Positions 7,476 to 16,942 of a stretch of DNA of 42,193 bases are shown here, piece by piece. The notes beneath the pieces were generated by a model. That model made no database searches. It was not told the origin of the DNA and saw nothing but the letters and a program-made list of their open reading frames with translations. Every line of letters starts with the position of its first letter. Position 1 is the first letter of the stretch. Origin of the DNA: Pseudomonadota bacterium (lineage in GTDB: Bacteria; Myxococcota_A; UBA9160; JADFDR01); assembly GCA_003353845.1 (NCBI GenBank), contig PIVT01000032.1:1-42193 (forward strand). Direction: 5' to 3'. A program made the translations under genes and the position numbers.

Positions 7476-8240
7476 ATGAAGAGCTTATTGGAAGAACGAG
7501 TACGCAAGAGTCGCATCCCGGCGAGACTCGACTTGATTCAAAGTCTCTCGGGGTTGGCGCTGGGCCTTTTCATGTGGGTCCACTTGATCCTGGTATCGAG
7601 CATCTTGCTGGGCAAGGACACCATGTTGGCCGTCACCCGTCTCTTGGAGGCCAGCTTCCTGCGCCCCGATGTGCCCGGCGGCTACCCCGCCCTGGTGGCC
7701 GGTGCCGCGCTGACCATCTTTGTGATTTTTATCGTGCACGCAGGCTTGGCCATGCGGAAGTTTCCCTCCAATTGGAAGCAATTCCGCGAAATGCGCTCTC
7801 ACATCAAGATGATGCACCACACAGACACCACACAGTGGTGGACCCAAGCCGTCACCGGCTTTGTCATGTTCTTCCTGGGTTCCGCGCACCTGATAATCAT
7901 CGCCTCCAACCCCGACAAAATCGGTCCCTACCTTTCCGCCGACCGCTTTGTCACGTGGGGCCTGTGGCCCATGTACTTGATCTTGCTCTTCGCCGTGGAG
8001 TTTCACGGAGCCATTGGCATGTATCGTCTGGCCGTTAAGTGGGGTGTGTTCGATGGAAAGAATCCACAACAAACTCGCAAGCGCCTGAAGTTGGCCAAGA
8101 AATGTATCACCGTGTTCTTCATCAGCTTGGGACTCGCTTCCTTCGTGGCTTACGTCAAGATCGGTATCGAGCATCGCGATCACGCGGGCGAGCGTTACGT
8201 CCCAACCGCTGAATTGCATCTCGAAAACCCATCGCACTAA
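7476..8240 (+). CDS. frdC: Succinate dehydrogenase/fumarate reductase dihaem cytochrome b subunit
   Basis: Membrane anchor of a quinone-linked fumarate reductase/succinate dehydrogenase. 254 aa with five predicted membrane helices, matching the single-anchor, dihaem type known from Wolinella FrdC. Candidate haem ligands are His36, His88, His138 and His177; the last two spacings (50 and 39 residues) equal those of the Wolinella ligands His93, His143 and His182. Glu58 lies 22 residues after the first ligand and Glu175 two residues before the fourth, the positions of Wolinella Glu66 (quinol site) and Glu180 (proton E-pathway). The start ATG follows AGGAAAAGCA. It is first of a three-gene operon with frdA 39 bases on. 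The direction of catalysis in vivo cannot be read from sequence; menaquinone use is inferred from type. Confidence 0.92.
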   Translation: MKSLLEERVRKSRIPARLDLIQSLSGLALGLFMWVHLILVSSILLGKDTMLAVTRLLEASFLRPDVPGGYPALVAGAALTIFVIFIVHAGLAMRKFPSNWKQFREMRSHIKMMHHTDTTQWWTQAVTGFVMFFLGSAHLIIIASNPDKIGPYLSADRFVTWGLWPMYLILLFAVEFHGAIGMYRLAVKWGVFDGKNPQQTRKRLKLAKKCITVFFISLGLASFVAYVKIGIEHRDHAGERYVPTAELHLENPSH

Positions 8241-8243
8241 TGC

Positions 8244-8269
8244 TTTAAACGAGCGAATTTTTAAACGAG
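8244..8269. repeat. 10-bp direct repeat TTTAAACGAG just after frdC stop
   Basis: Two identical TTTAAACGAG copies at 8244 and 8260 (16-bp period), starting three bases after the frdC stop codon and ending before frdA. Confidence 0.8.
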
Positions 8270-8279
8270 GTCTAGACCC

Positions 8280-10250
8280 ATGAAAGTTGTCTATACGGAT
8301 TCACTGGTGATCGGAGGAGGCCTTGCTGGCCTGCGCGTTGCCATCGCTTCAAAGAAGCGTGGCATGGAAACCATTGTGCTCTCACTGATTCCCGCCAAAC
8401 GTTCTCACTCCGCCGCCGCCCAGGGAGGCATGCAAGCCAGCCTCGGTGCTTCGATCAAAGGTGAGGGTGATAACGAAGACGTCCACTTTGGCGACACGGT
8501 GAAGGGAAGTGATTGGGGCTGTGACCAAGACGTCGCTCGCATGTTCGTCAACACCGCCCCCAAAGCCATCCGCGAGTTGGCCACTTGGGGCGTGCCCTGG
8601 AGTCGCATTCGACCTGGCGACCGCGAAGTCGTGGTCAACGCCGAGAAGGTCACCATTACCGAGAAAGAAGAAGCTGAGGGTCTGATTACCGCGCGTGACT
8701 TCGGTGGGACCAAGAAATGGCGCACTTGTTTCACGGCCGACGGCACGGGTCACACCATGCTCTACGCCATGGACAACAAAGCCATCGAGCTGGACATCCC
8801 GGTACACGAGCGCAAAGAAGTCATCTCGCTGATTCACGAAGGCGATCAGTGTTACGGCGCCGTTGTGCGGGATCTGGTCACGGGCGAGCTCATCGCTTAC
8901 GTAGCCAAGGCCACCACCATTGCCACAGGCGGATACGGTCGCATCTACGCCGTGTCTACCAATGCCGTGATCTGTGAGGGCATGGGCGCAGCCATCGCCC
9001 TGGAAACGGGCAAGGCACCCTTGGGCAATATGGAAGCCGTGCAGTTTCATCCCACGGCCATTGTGCCCGTCGGCATTCTCACCACGGAAGGCTGCCGCGG
9101 AGACGGTGGCGTGTTGCGCGATATCGACGGTTACCGCTTCATGCCCGACTACGAGCCCGACAAAAAAGAATTGGCCAGTCGCGACGTGGTCTCCCGTCGC
9201 ATGACCGAGCACATGCGCAAGGGCAAGGGTGTTCCCTCTCCCTACGGCGATCACTTGTGGCTCGACATCACCATTTTGGGCAAGGCCCACATTGAGAAAA
9301 ATCTTCGAGAGGTCAAGGAGATCTGTGAGTACTTCCTGGGCATCGACCCCGTCACCGACTGGATTCCCGTTCGCCCCACTCAGCACTACTCCATGGGTGG
9401 CGTGCGCACAAAACCCAATGGTGAAAGCCCGGGGCTCAAGGGCTTGTTCTCGGTGGGCGAAGGCGCTTGCTGGGACATGCACGGCTTTAATCGCCTTGGC
9501 GGAAACTCTGTGGCCGAGACGGCCGTATCCGGCATGATCGTGGGCGAGTACGTAGCCGATCACTGCGAGCAAACGGACATCAGCATTCCCACCAGTTTGG
9601 TGAAAGGCTTCCTCAATCGAGAGCAAAAAAATATCGATACGCTCTTTGCTCGTGAATCAGGCGAGAACGTCTACGAGCTGCGCGATGCCATGCAAACCAT
9701 CATGATGGACAAGGTGGGCATCTTCCGCGACGGAGCGCATTTGCAAGAAGCCGTCGACGAGTTAAAGGCCCTGCTCAAACGCTGCGACAATATCGTGGTG
9801 CGCGACAAGGCTCCTTCGTCCAACCCCGAGTTGGTCAATGCGTTGCGTGTACCTCGTATGATCAAGCTCGCCCTGACCGTGGCTTGCGGCGCCCTGGCCC
9901 GCACGGAAAGTCGGGGTGCACACTCGCGCGAGGATTACCCCGAGCGCAATGATCGCGATTGGCTCAAGCGCACTCTGTCCTATTGGAAGAACGAGAACGA
10001 CGAACTGCCTACCTTGGAGTACGAAGACCTCGACATCATGAAGATGGAAATGCCTCCAGGTTTCCGAGGTTATGGAAACGACAACACCATTCATCACCCC
10101 GATACCGAGCGGCGTCTGGCCGAGGTCGAGCAAATCACAGCCAGCATGCCCAACGCGGACCGTCATGAAATCCAAGAGGCGCTGCTCAAGTACGACCTAC
10201 CTGAAAAATTGAAGGGCAAGAACGAGCGCGTAGGAGTTGGTTACAAATGA
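8280..10250 (+). CDS. frdA: Fumarate reductase/succinate dehydrogenase flavoprotein subunit
   Basis: Cytoplasmic-face catalytic subunit interconverting succinate and fumarate. 656 aa, the length I recall for Wolinella FrdA. FAD-binding GGGLAG near residue 12; [10 protein letters not shown] contains His43, the expected site of covalent FAD attachment. [12 protein letters not shown] near residue 400 is the second FAD contact, and the capping domain and substrate segment ([26 protein letters not shown]) are intact. frdB starts inside its last codons (ATGA overlap). With frdC in front, the operon order C-A-B is that of epsilonproteobacterial quinol:fumarate reductase. Confidence 0.96.
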   Translation: MKVVYTDSLVIGGGLAGLRVAIASKKRGMETIVLSLIPAKRSHSAAAQGGMQASLGASIKGEGDNEDVHFGDTVKGSDWGCDQDVARMFVNTAPKAIRELATWGVPWSRIRPGDREVVVNAEKVTITEKEEAEGLITARDFGGTKKWRTCFTADGTGHTMLYAMDNKAIELDIPVHERKEVISLIHEGDQCYGAVVRDLVTGELIAYVAKATTIATGGYGRIYAVSTNAVICEGMGAAIALETGKAPLGNMEAVQFHPTAIVPVGILTTEGCRGDGGVLRDIDGYRFMPDYEPDKKELASRDVVSRRMTEHMRKGKGVPSPYGDHLWLDITILGKAHIEKNLREVKEICEYFLGIDPVTDWIPVRPTQHYSMGGVRTKPNGESPGLKGLFSVGEGACWDMHGFNRLGGNSVAETAVSGMIVGEYVADHCEQTDISIPTSLVKGFLNREQKNIDTLFARESGENVYELRDAMQTIMMDKVGIFRDGAHLQEAVDELKALLKRCDNIVVRDKAPSSNPELVNALRVPRMIKLALTVACGALARTESRGAHSREDYPERNDRDWLKRTLSYWKNENDELPTLEYEDLDIMKMEMPPGFRGYGNDNTIHHPDTERRLAEVEQITASMPNADRHEIQEALLKYDLPEKLKGKNERVGVGYK

Positions 10251-11011
10251 GCGATAAAATCCAGATCCAGGCAAACGGCAATGGTCCCGGGCGCAAGCTC
10301 AAGTTCAATATCTTGCGCTACAACCCACAGCTCGCGGGTGACAAGCCGCGCATGGTGACCTACGAGGTTGAAGAGGCTGCGGGCATGACCATCTTCATCG
10401 CCCTGAATGAAATCCGTGAGAAACAAGAACCTTCCTTGCAGTTCGACTTCGTATGTCGCGCCGGCATTTGCGGTTCTTGTGGCATGGTGATCAATGGTCG
10501 GCCCGACCTGGCTTGCCGCACCCTGACCGCCAAGTTCCCCAGCGGCGAAATCACCTTGCTTCCCTTGCCCGCCTTCGAACTCATTGGAGATTTGAGCGTC
10601 AACACCGGCAAGTTCATGCGCGCCATGAGTGAGCGCATCGGGAGCTGGATCCACAGCAGCGATGCGGACAATCGCGATCTCACGATTCTCGAAGAGCGCA
10701 TGGATCCCGATCTGGCGGACGAAATCTACGAGCTCGACCGCTGCGTCGAATGTGGTTGTTGTATCTCGGCCTGTGGCACCAAGCGCATGCGCGATGAGTT
10801 CCTGGGCGCCGTAGGATTCATGCACGTGGCGCGCTTCCACATGGACAGCCGCGATCACCGCAGCGATGATGACTGGTACGAAGTCATCGGCGACGACGAC
10901 GGCGTCTTTGGCTGCATGACCCTCTTGGGCTGCGAAGACAACTGTCCCAAAGACCTTCCGCACCAGACACAAATTGCCTTCTTGCGTCGTTCCATGGTAA
11001 AGGTGGCGTAG
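10247..11011 (+). CDS. frdB: Fumarate reductase/succinate dehydrogenase iron-sulfur subunit
   Basis: Electron-transfer subunit linking FrdA flavin to FrdC haems. 254 aa. The plant-type 2Fe-2S cluster motif [10 protein letters not shown] is followed by the fourth ligand in DLACRTL. The C-terminal domain has [11 protein letters not shown] for the 4Fe-4S cluster and [16 protein letters not shown] for the 3Fe-4S and remaining ligands. It overlaps frdA by four bases (ATGA), implying coupled translation. The acidic, histidine-containing linker between clusters ([12 protein letters not shown]) looks slightly longer than usual but keeps all cysteines. Confidence 0.95.
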   Translation: MSDKIQIQANGNGPGRKLKFNILRYNPQLAGDKPRMVTYEVEEAAGMTIFIALNEIREKQEPSLQFDFVCRAGICGSCGMVINGRPDLACRTLTAKFPSGEITLLPLPAFELIGDLSVNTGKFMRAMSERIGSWIHSSDADNRDLTILEERMDPDLADEIYELDRCVECGCCISACGTKRMRDEFLGAVGFMHVARFHMDSRDHRSDDDWYEVIGDDDGVFGCMTLLGCEDNCPKDLPHQTQIAFLRRSMVKVA

Positions 11012-11038
11012 CAAAAATCTTCAAGGAGAGAGTTCCTC

Positions 11039-11428
11039 GTGACCGCTGACGATCAACTACAAGTTGTTCAGGATTACATCCGATTCATTTCAAGCCACGA
11101 TTTGGATGCGGTGCTAGCCCTTTACGCTAAGGACGCCGTCTTGGAAGATCCTGTGGGTTCCGATCCCCTCAAAGATCCCGAGGCCATTCGAAAGTTCTAT
11201 GCCACGGCCTTTGCCATGGGAATCAGCGCCAAGTCCACTGGCGAAACGCGCTGTGCGGGTAACTCCGTGGCCTTTCCCTTTTGCATCTGCGTAAAACTGG
11301 GCGACAACCAGATGAGCATCGATGTCATCGATGTGTTCGATTTCGACGAAAGCGGGAAGATCCAATCGATGAAGGCCTACTGGGGACCGGAAAACTCCAA
11401 GACCGAACCCATCCCCAAAACAAGCTAA
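11039..11428 (+). CDS. Ketosteroid-isomerase-like (SnoaL/NTF2 fold) protein
   Basis: 129 aa, GTG start with AAGGAG nine to ten bases upstream. Small alpha+beta-cone protein. Unlike most SnoaL-like proteins it keeps the full catalytic set of bacterial 3-oxo-delta5-steroid isomerase: Tyr13 (equivalent to Tyr16 of the Pseudomonas putida enzyme), Asp37 in LEDPVGS (Asp40), Asp98 in DVIDVFDFDESGKI (Asp103), and the AYW tryptophan near the C-terminus. It lies 27 bases after frdB on the same strand and is probably co-transcribed. No other steroid-catabolism gene is in the window, so the physiological substrate is open; a related enone or dienol isomerisation is possible. Family assignment is strong, substrate uncertain. 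Confidence 0.8.
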   Translation: MTADDQLQVVQDYIRFISSHDLDAVLALYAKDAVLEDPVGSDPLKDPEAIRKFYATAFAMGISAKSTGETRCAGNSVAFPFCICVKLGDNQMSIDVIDVFDFDESGKIQSMKAYWGPENSKTEPIPKTS

Positions 11429-11475
11429 AACTCCCCGATTAAAGATTGATTCTAGAGCGACCGATCCTTCAACTC

Positions 11476-11895
11476 ATGCCTGAATGGATCCCCATTGTCG
11501 CTTTTATGCTCGTCCCTGTGGTCATGTCGGCCTTGGTGATACGCCGCGTCTTCAAGTTCACGCAGTTGATGCGAAATCCCGAGCAGATCCAAGACATGCT
11601 TTCCAATCCCGAGGTGCAGCGCGCCCTGGAACAGGCCGGGCAGAATCCGGAGACCTCTCACATTCTCCGGGAAGCCTTCAAAACCGCCCTCCGCAATGGC
11701 AATGCCCGAGTCAGCATCAACATGGGCGACGGCGATCTATCGCCCAGCACGATTAGCGCCCTTCAATCACTCCAGCAAAAAAATCGGATTGAACCGCGAA
11801 GGGAGGCCAGCGGCCCTTCGAGTTTGACGCGCTTTGTGCTCGCCACCGCCGTCATCGGCGGGCTCGCTTATGTGGGTTGGTTTCTTACTCAATAA
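11476..11895 (+). CDS. Small membrane protein of unknown function
   Basis: 139 aa from ATG 11476 (an in-frame TTG at 11446 would add ten residues; neither has a clear ribosome-binding site). Two predicted membrane segments bracket a soluble middle: residues about 4-22 (WIPIVAFMLVPVVMSALVI) and about 117-135 near the C-terminus. The middle contains an Asn/Gln-rich helical stretch with NPEQIQDMLSNPEVQRAL and NPETSHILREAF. I recognise no family. It follows the isomerase-like gene by under 50 bases and converges on the chemoreceptor gene. Confidence 0.7.
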   Translation: MPEWIPIVAFMLVPVVMSALVIRRVFKFTQLMRNPEQIQDMLSNPEVQRALEQAGQNPETSHILREAFKTALRNGNARVSINMGDGDLSPSTISALQSLQQKNRIEPRREASGPSSLTRFVLATAVIGGLAYVGWFLTQ

Positions 11896-11903
11896 GCAAG
11901 ACT

Positions 11904-14471
11904 CTATAATCTAAATTTGAGAACTTCGGTCCGCAGCGCTTCTGATTGATCGAGTAAAACTTTCATGGCTTCAGTCATGCATGTCGTCGCATACTCGTTG
12001 GCACTGGTTCGCTCGCGCAGGTTTTCAAGGGAGCATTCCGTTTCATGACAAGAAGACAACTGCGCTTGTAGTGCCTCTTGAATACTAGTCACGGACAATC
12101 TCACACCTTCCATATTCTTCGCGATATGGCTCGTGCTGCGCTCTTGTTCATGCGTCGTTGCTTCTACTTGACGAGTGAGCTCTCCAACACTTGCGGAGGC
12201 CCCCTGCACCACGGCCGTTCCCGCAGCGTATTCTGAACTGGCATGTTGAATCTCTTCAGCATCCGCCCCAACGCGTTTCATCAAGTCCACGGCGTGTCTG
12301 GCGGATCCACGATGCTCATGCACCGAAGAGACGATGGCCTCTACTTGCTTTCCACTGGCATCTGCGGAACGAGTTATTTCTTGCAAGGTGGCACCCGCCT
12401 CGATAGAAAGCGCAACGCCACTTTCCACATGCGAAACGCCTGCCTCAATCACATGGATGGCGTTTGAACTTTCTGCTTGCAGGTCTCGGATCAGCGATGC
12501 GATCTCCTTGGTATTTGAGGTCACTCGATCCGCCAGGTCTTTAATTTCATCTGATACAACCGCAAAGGCTCGTCCATGTTCACCGGCCTGGGCTGAAATG
12601 ATCGACGCGTTTAGCGCCAACAAGTTTGTTTCATCCGCAACATCATCAATGACATCGACGATGTGTCCAATGTCCTCGATGCGAGTACCCAGCGCCCGAA
12701 TCACCTCTTGCACACCCTCGGTCGCACTTGCGATGGCGTGCATTCCATCGATGGTTTTTTCCACACGGTCACGACCTTTTCCAGCGGCTTCCGTCACGAC
12801 GGTTGACAGCCTTGCGGTTTCCAATGCGTTGGATTCAATATTACTGATCTGCTGCGTAAGCATTCCGACGCTGTCCATGGATTCTCGAACGACTGTCGTG
12901 AGTTGCTCCGTCTTTCCCGCGACTTCTTGAATGCGCGGCATCATCTGTTCAATGGCAGCCTCGCTATCGGTCACCTTTCCCGAAAGCTCCACGGTGTGCT
13001 CATTCAAGCCTTTGGCCACGGCCTTGATCTCAAGCGCGGCGCTCGTGGACTCTTCGACCGTTCCGGTTAATTCATCTGCCGCGGTTGTAATTCCATCTGC
13101 GTTCCGTGTGATACTGCCAATGGCTTCCATGGCCTGAATGCTCTCTTGCAGTTGATCGACGGTGACCGATGAAACATCTTTCGCAATCACTGAAATATCT
13201 GCTGCGGCCTGGTCAACACGTGTGACCGTCTCCATAACTTTTCCAACCGTGCCTCGGAGGGCGGAGGACATTTCATCAATGGACCGCCCCAACTCTCCCA
13301 ATTCATCATCCGTCTCAACGATATTGGTCCGGCGCAAGTCGCCTTCGGCAACCCGCTTCACCTGCTCTTGAAGCGCCATGAAGATGCGGCGCATATCCCG
13401 CGCGAACAGGATCGAAACGAAAAGGGTCAGGATGAGAATGACTGCGGCAAAGATCACAATGGTCGTTCGTGCCGAGTGGGCGATAGCATTCATCACCGAG
13501 CGAGTCGTGTAGGCAATCAACACGCTGTCGGATTCAGGCAGGGCAACCCACGCGTACACATGTGGCGTTGATATCTTCGTATTGTTTCCACCTCCGGGCT
13601 CCTGCTCAATCCACTCCAACTCAGATTGGAGAAATTGGGTGCCCTCTGACATCAACTCAGAGTCGAGTTCATAGATGGCAAACTCAATACCAAGAGGAAT
13701 GCCATAGGTTTGCTCGGCCTGCTTCAGCAATGCAACCGGGTCGGGGGACTCTGCATAAGTGACGCTGAGGGCCTCCAAAACACCCTGATAGCTGGTCGTG
13801 GCAAAGACCTCCAACCCATGTTTCGCTCGGAGTTGGATCACCATGGTCATCAAGACCACGGCCATGAAGGCGAGCGTAAACATGGAGATCGCCACTTTGC
13901 GCGGCAATGAAAAGAGCGGCGCCGCGTCGCGACGAACCCGCACATCCGTGATCTCCATGGCCAGTAGGGTGCGAACAGGTTCAAGCGTGGCACTAAAGGG
14001 GATGTACATGGACATCTGAAATGCCGTACCAATGACAGATGCTCCGATGACGATGATGCCGGCCATCAACGGATCGAAGTCATCAAAAACCGAAAGTACG
14101 GTCAATGAAACGATGGTGCTGACAATGGGGTAGCAGAGAATGCCGAGGAGTACGGCTTGCCTCGGGCAGCGCAGCACAGCCCGCAGCGCCCGGTTTCTCA
14201 GCTCATCATCGACGCGGCCCTGCTCCCGTTGCTCAAGGTATTCCACAAAGGGTTGGCAGATTTTCATATAAATTGGATAGATGATGGCCAGCAAAATGGG
14301 AGTCACTGCAATGGCCGTGACTCCAAAGAAATGGGTCTGGGCCGCGGTGAACCGAGCTGTGAGCCCGAACATGAGGAACATGATCAAGGCAGACCCCAGC
14401 CCGCTTATCGCGGCCATGAGAACAATCTTGTTCCGGATCTTTTTTCCATTGAAGCCGATGTCTTGATTCAT
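11904..14471 (-). CDS. Methyl-accepting chemotaxis protein
   Basis: 855 aa transmembrane receptor that would control CheA. The N-terminal 220 residues contain about five hydrophobic segments, more than the usual two. A short extracytoplasmic region (about 215-330) and another membrane helix (about 335-356) follow. A HAMP domain follows (LQEQVKRVAEGDLRR...ELGELGRSIDEMSSAL), then a long coiled coil. The signalling tip reads DETNLLALNASIISAQAGEHGRAF, recognisably an MCP hairpin but with IISAQAGE in place of the commoner IEAARAGE. There is no C-terminal CheR-tethering pentapeptide. It is monocistronic, and a sigma-28-like -10 element lies about 60 bases upstream. The ligand is unknown. Confidence 0.93.
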   Translation of the reverse strand: MNQDIGFNGKKIRNKIVLMAAISGLGSALIMFLMFGLTARFTAAQTHFFGVTAIAVTPILLAIIYPIYMKICQPFVEYLEQREQGRVDDELRNRALRAVLRCPRQAVLLGILCYPIVSTIVSLTVLSVFDDFDPLMAGIIVIGASVIGTAFQMSMYIPFSATLEPVRTLLAMEITDVRVRRDAAPLFSLPRKVAISMFTLAFMAVVLMTMVIQLRAKHGLEVFATTSYQGVLEALSVTYAESPDPVALLKQAEQTYGIPLGIEFAIYELDSELMSEGTQFLQSELEWIEQEPGGGNNTKISTPHVYAWVALPESDSVLIAYTTRSVMNAIAHSARTTIVIFAAVILILTLFVSILFARDMRRIFMALQEQVKRVAEGDLRRTNIVETDDELGELGRSIDEMSSALRGTVGKVMETVTRVDQAAADISVIAKDVSSVTVDQLQESIQAMEAIGSITRNADGITTAADELTGTVEESTSAALEIKAVAKGLNEHTVELSGKVTDSEAAIEQMMPRIQEVAGKTEQLTTVVRESMDSVGMLTQQISNIESNALETARLSTVVTEAAGKGRDRVEKTIDGMHAIASATEGVQEVIRALGTRIEDIGHIVDVIDDVADETNLLALNASIISAQAGEHGRAFAVVSDEIKDLADRVTSNTKEIASLIRDLQAESSNAIHVIEAGVSHVESGVALSIEAGATLQEITRSADASGKQVEAIVSSVHEHRGSARHAVDLMKRVGADAEEIQHASSEYAAGTAVVQGASASVGELTRQVEATTHEQERSTSHIAKNMEGVRLSVTSIQEALQAQLSSCHETECSLENLRERTSANEYATTCMTEAMKVLLDQSEALRTEVLKFRL

Positions 14472-14527
14472 CGTTCGCCCAATTTCCCCACGCTACAGCT
14501 CTGCCCGAAAGGCAGCCCTACAGGGCG

Positions 14528-14535
14528 TTATCGGC
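14528..14535 (-). promoter_or_regulatory. Sigma-28 (FliA)-like -10 element upstream of chemoreceptor gene
   Basis: Reads GCCGATAA on the minus strand, an exact match to the flagellar sigma-28 -10 consensus. The expected start would be near 14521, leaving a leader of about 50 bases. The -35 region at the right distance (CTTTTC) does not match TAAA well, so this is a partial promoter match supported mainly by the type of gene it precedes. Confidence 0.45.
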
Positions 14536-14721
14536 AGCTGGCTGCAGCAGAAAAGTGCTTTTTGCTAGGGGGAAAACGACGAGGCCTGCATATAAAACAT
14601 TATGCTTAGTTTATGGTATATATGTAATAAAAGGGCTCAGCGCGCAGTAGAAGCGGCTAGGGCGGCGTCAGCCTACAGCGTCGCTTTTCACTTTGTAGAA
14701 TTTTTGCTTCAAGAATCTGAA

Positions 14722-14751
14722 GCCGCCAGCTCTCCGATGGCCGCTGGCAGC
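14722..14751 (-). terminator. Hairpin after malic enzyme gene
   Basis: On the minus strand GCTGCCAGC and GCTGGCGGC pair over nine positions (one G-U) around a 12-base loop, starting a few bases after the stop codon. No T-run follows directly, so it may stall or protect the 3' end rather than act as a classical intrinsic terminator. Confidence 0.5.
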
Positions 14752-14758
14752 CTATGCT

Positions 14759-16051
14759 TCAACCCTTCTTGCGCATGTCCTCCGCGCGAATGAAGAGCTG
14801 CTGACGATAATCATCTTTATCGATCTTGCGTCGTGCCGCACCTGAATCCATGGCGGCTTCGGCCACGGCAGCTGAAACCTGCACGAAGGCCCTGCGATCA
14901 AAGGGCTTGGGAATGATGTATTCCGGCCCGAAATTGAATTTCTCTCCCGGATAGGCACTGCGTACCTCTTGCGGCAAATCCTCTTCCCCGCTGCGCGCCA
15001 ACTCGGCCAGGGCGCGCACGGCAGCCATCTTCATGGTCTCATTGATTTCCGTGGCATCCACATCCAAGGCGCCTCGGAAAATGAATGGGAAGCCCAGCAC
15101 ATTATTCACTTGATTGGCGAAGTCCGAGCGCCCCGTCGCCATGACGGCATCGCTGCGCACTTCCAATACGTCGCTGGGTAGGATTTCGGGGTCGGGGTTG
15201 GCCATGGCGAAAATGATGGGGTCGGGCGCCATGCTGGCCACCATGTCCTTGGACAATAAGCCGCCCATGGACACGCCCACAAAGGCATCGGCATTTTTCA
15301 TGGCATCGGCCAGGTCACGCGTATCGGTCTTGCGCACAAAGGCTTCTTTCTCGGCTGTGATGCCGCCTTCTCGGCCTTCCCAAAGCACACCTCGACTGTC
15401 GACGAGGAGCATCTTCTCGGGATCCACACCCAGGTCGAGATACAACTTCGCCACGGCAATGCCCGCGGCTCCCGCACCGGAAAATACGACATGCGTGTCA
15501 CCAATGTCCCGGCCCGTGATCTCAATGGCGTTCAGGAATGCGGCGGCTGAAATAATGGCGGTACCGTGTTGGTCGTCGTGGAAGACGGGAATGTCCATGG
15601 ACTCAATCAAGCGCCGCTCGATTTCAAAACACTCGGGGGCGGCAATATCTTCCAAGTTGATGCCACCGAAGGTGGGCGCCATGAGTTCGCAGGCGCGAAT
15701 AATTTCTTCGGGGTCTTGAGTATCCAACTCGATGTCGAACACATCGATATCGGCAAACTTCTTGAAGAGTACGGCCTTGCCTTCCATGACCGGCTTACCG
15801 GCCAAGGCACCGATGTTTCCCAAGCCCAGCACGGCACTGCCGTTGGTTACGACGCCGACCAGGTTTCCCTTGGCCGTGTAGCGGTAAGCATCGTGAGGAT
15901 TTTCAGCAATGGCGCGGCAAGGTTCGGCAACGCCCGGCGTGTAGGCCAAGGCGAGGTCACGGGCGGTTTGTGTTGGCTTAGTGGCAACAACCTCGATTTT
16001 TCCAGGTCGCTTCCCACAATGATAGGCAAGTGCTTCTTGTTTCTTAATCAC
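14759..16051 (-). CDS. Malic enzyme (NAD(P)-dependent, short form)
   Basis: Oxidatively decarboxylates malate to pyruvate. 430 aa from GTG; lacks the phosphotransacetylase-like domain of full-length MaeB. Motifs: YTPGVAEPC near residue 37, [16 protein letters not shown] with the catalytic Lys region, metal-binding FHDDQHGTA (about 157-165), and Rossmann GAGAAGIA (about 193-200). The NPDPEI and [11 protein letters not shown] segments complete the family signature. An IclR-type regulator gene lies immediately upstream on the same strand and is a plausible regulator. Cofactor preference cannot be told by eye. Confidence 0.94.
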   Translation of the reverse strand: MIKKQEALAYHCGKRPGKIEVVATKPTQTARDLALAYTPGVAEPCRAIAENPHDAYRYTAKGNLVGVVTNGSAVLGLGNIGALAGKPVMEGKAVLFKKFADIDVFDIELDTQDPEEIIRACELMAPTFGGINLEDIAAPECFEIERRLIESMDIPVFHDDQHGTAIISAAAFLNAIEITGRDIGDTHVVFSGAGAAGIAVAKLYLDLGVDPEKMLLVDSRGVLWEGREGGITAEKEAFVRKTDTRDLADAMKNADAFVGVSMGGLLSKDMVASMAPDPIIFAMANPDPEILPSDVLEVRSDAVMATGRSDFANQVNNVLGFPFIFRGALDVDATEINETMKMAAVRALAELARSGEEDLPQEVRSAYPGEKFNFGPEYIIPKPFDRRAFVQVSAAVAEAAMDSGAARRKIDKDDYRQQLFIRAEDMRKKG

Positions 16052-16126
16052 GGTCGGGACTCACTTTCCTGCTGCAAGCCGTCGGGGTACTGCCGCAAAC
16101 GGCCGCTCTAGCGCACTCAGCTCAAT

Positions 16127-16915
16127 TTATTGAGTAAAGCCGAGTTGTGTGGAGAGGGCCTGTCCCGCTTGCGTCATGGTCGGCGCAATTCTTCCACGCA
16201 GGATCTCTTCAGAAAACCTGAACGCGGGACCCGATGCCGACAATGCTGCCACGGCGCAACCCGATGCATTGAATACGGGTACGGCAACACAAGCCAGCCC
16301 CTCTTCGCATTCCTCAACATCGATGGCCAACTCTTCAGCTGCGATGCTGCGCAAATGATCAAAGAACTTATCTCGGTCGACGATAGTACTGGGAGTTCGC
16401 GACTTTAGCCCGCCCTGGGCCACGTAATCTTGGTCGTAAGTTTCCCTTAGCGACGAATTACCACAGGCCAAAAGCACCTTTCCCAGGCTTGTACAATAGG
16501 CGGGAAGGCGTTGACCCACGCGGGAGCCGGAATGGAGCAGCTGATCGGGTTGTTCCGAAAGCAAATGCACGACCTCAAACTGGCTCAGCACGGCCAGATG
16601 AACCGTTTCGCCCAACTCCTCCGCCAGACGCACCAACACGGGTCGCGCCAGATCAACCAGGCTACACCCTCGGTTGTAGGCATTTCCCAACTCGACACAG
16701 CTTACACCCAGGCGGTAGCGTTCACTCTTGGGGCACTGCTCGATGTATCCACGCTGCTCCAATGTCGCCAATAGGCGAAAGATATTATTCTTGTGTAGGC
16801 CCAATTGAAGAGAGAGTTCGGTGACACCGAGTTCTTGCTCTCCCCGGAAGGCCTCCAGCAAGCGCAAGGCGTTGCTTACCGTTTGAATCGAATACTCGCT
16901 CTTGGCTTTTTTCAT
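16127..16915 (-). CDS. IclR-family transcriptional regulator
   Basis: 262 aa from ATG 16915, chosen because GAGG lies nine bases upstream; an in-frame ATG at 16930 has no such site. Residues about 10-65 form the winged helix-turn-helix (VSNALRLLEAF, LGVTELSLQLGLHKNNIFRLLATLEQRGYI). The rest is the IclR effector-binding domain (GETVHLAVL, LPAYCTSLGKVLLA, EECEEGLACVAVPVF, AALSASGPAFRF). These proteins usually respond to small organic acids and often regulate adjacent genes. Here the malic enzyme gene lies 75 bases downstream in the same direction, so control of C4-acid use is a reasonable inference. A short palindrome CTCAAT-TT-ATTGAG spans the stop codon. Confidence 0.93.
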   Translation of the reverse strand: MKKAKSEYSIQTVSNALRLLEAFRGEQELGVTELSLQLGLHKNNIFRLLATLEQRGYIEQCPKSERYRLGVSCVELGNAYNRGCSLVDLARPVLVRLAEELGETVHLAVLSQFEVVHLLSEQPDQLLHSGSRVGQRLPAYCTSLGKVLLACGNSSLRETYDQDYVAQGGLKSRTPSTIVDRDKFFDHLRSIAAEELAIDVEECEEGLACVAVPVFNASGCAVAALSASGPAFRFSEEILRGRIAPTMTQAGQALSTQLGFTQ

Positions 16916-16942
16916 TCTCACGAGCCTCATTTGCGGGGAAAT

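Larger units (their letters stand above)
14472..14758. other. Intergenic region between chemoreceptor and malic enzyme genes
   Basis: A 287-base AT-rich gap. On the minus strand it holds the terminator-like hairpin after the malic enzyme gene (14722-14751), a sigma-28-like -10 element (14528-14535), and a leader hairpin CTGCC-cgaaa-GGCAG (14501-14515, given on the plus strand) between that element and the chemoreceptor start. No gene was seen. Confidence 0.5.

Noticed and set aside
8382-9626. 414-codon minus-strand open frame opposite frdA
   Set aside because: It is an antisense shadow of the clearly coding frdA gene, with no motif and a His/Gly/Val-rich composition.
1515-14562. 13-mer GAAAAGTGCTTTT shared between 1515 and 14550
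   Set aside because: A shared word of this length is expected by chance several times in 42 kb, and the flanks do not align.
14472-14640. c-di-GMP (GEMM) or other riboswitch in the chemoreceptor leader
   Set aside because: Hairpins are present but the conserved GEMM core sequences were not found.
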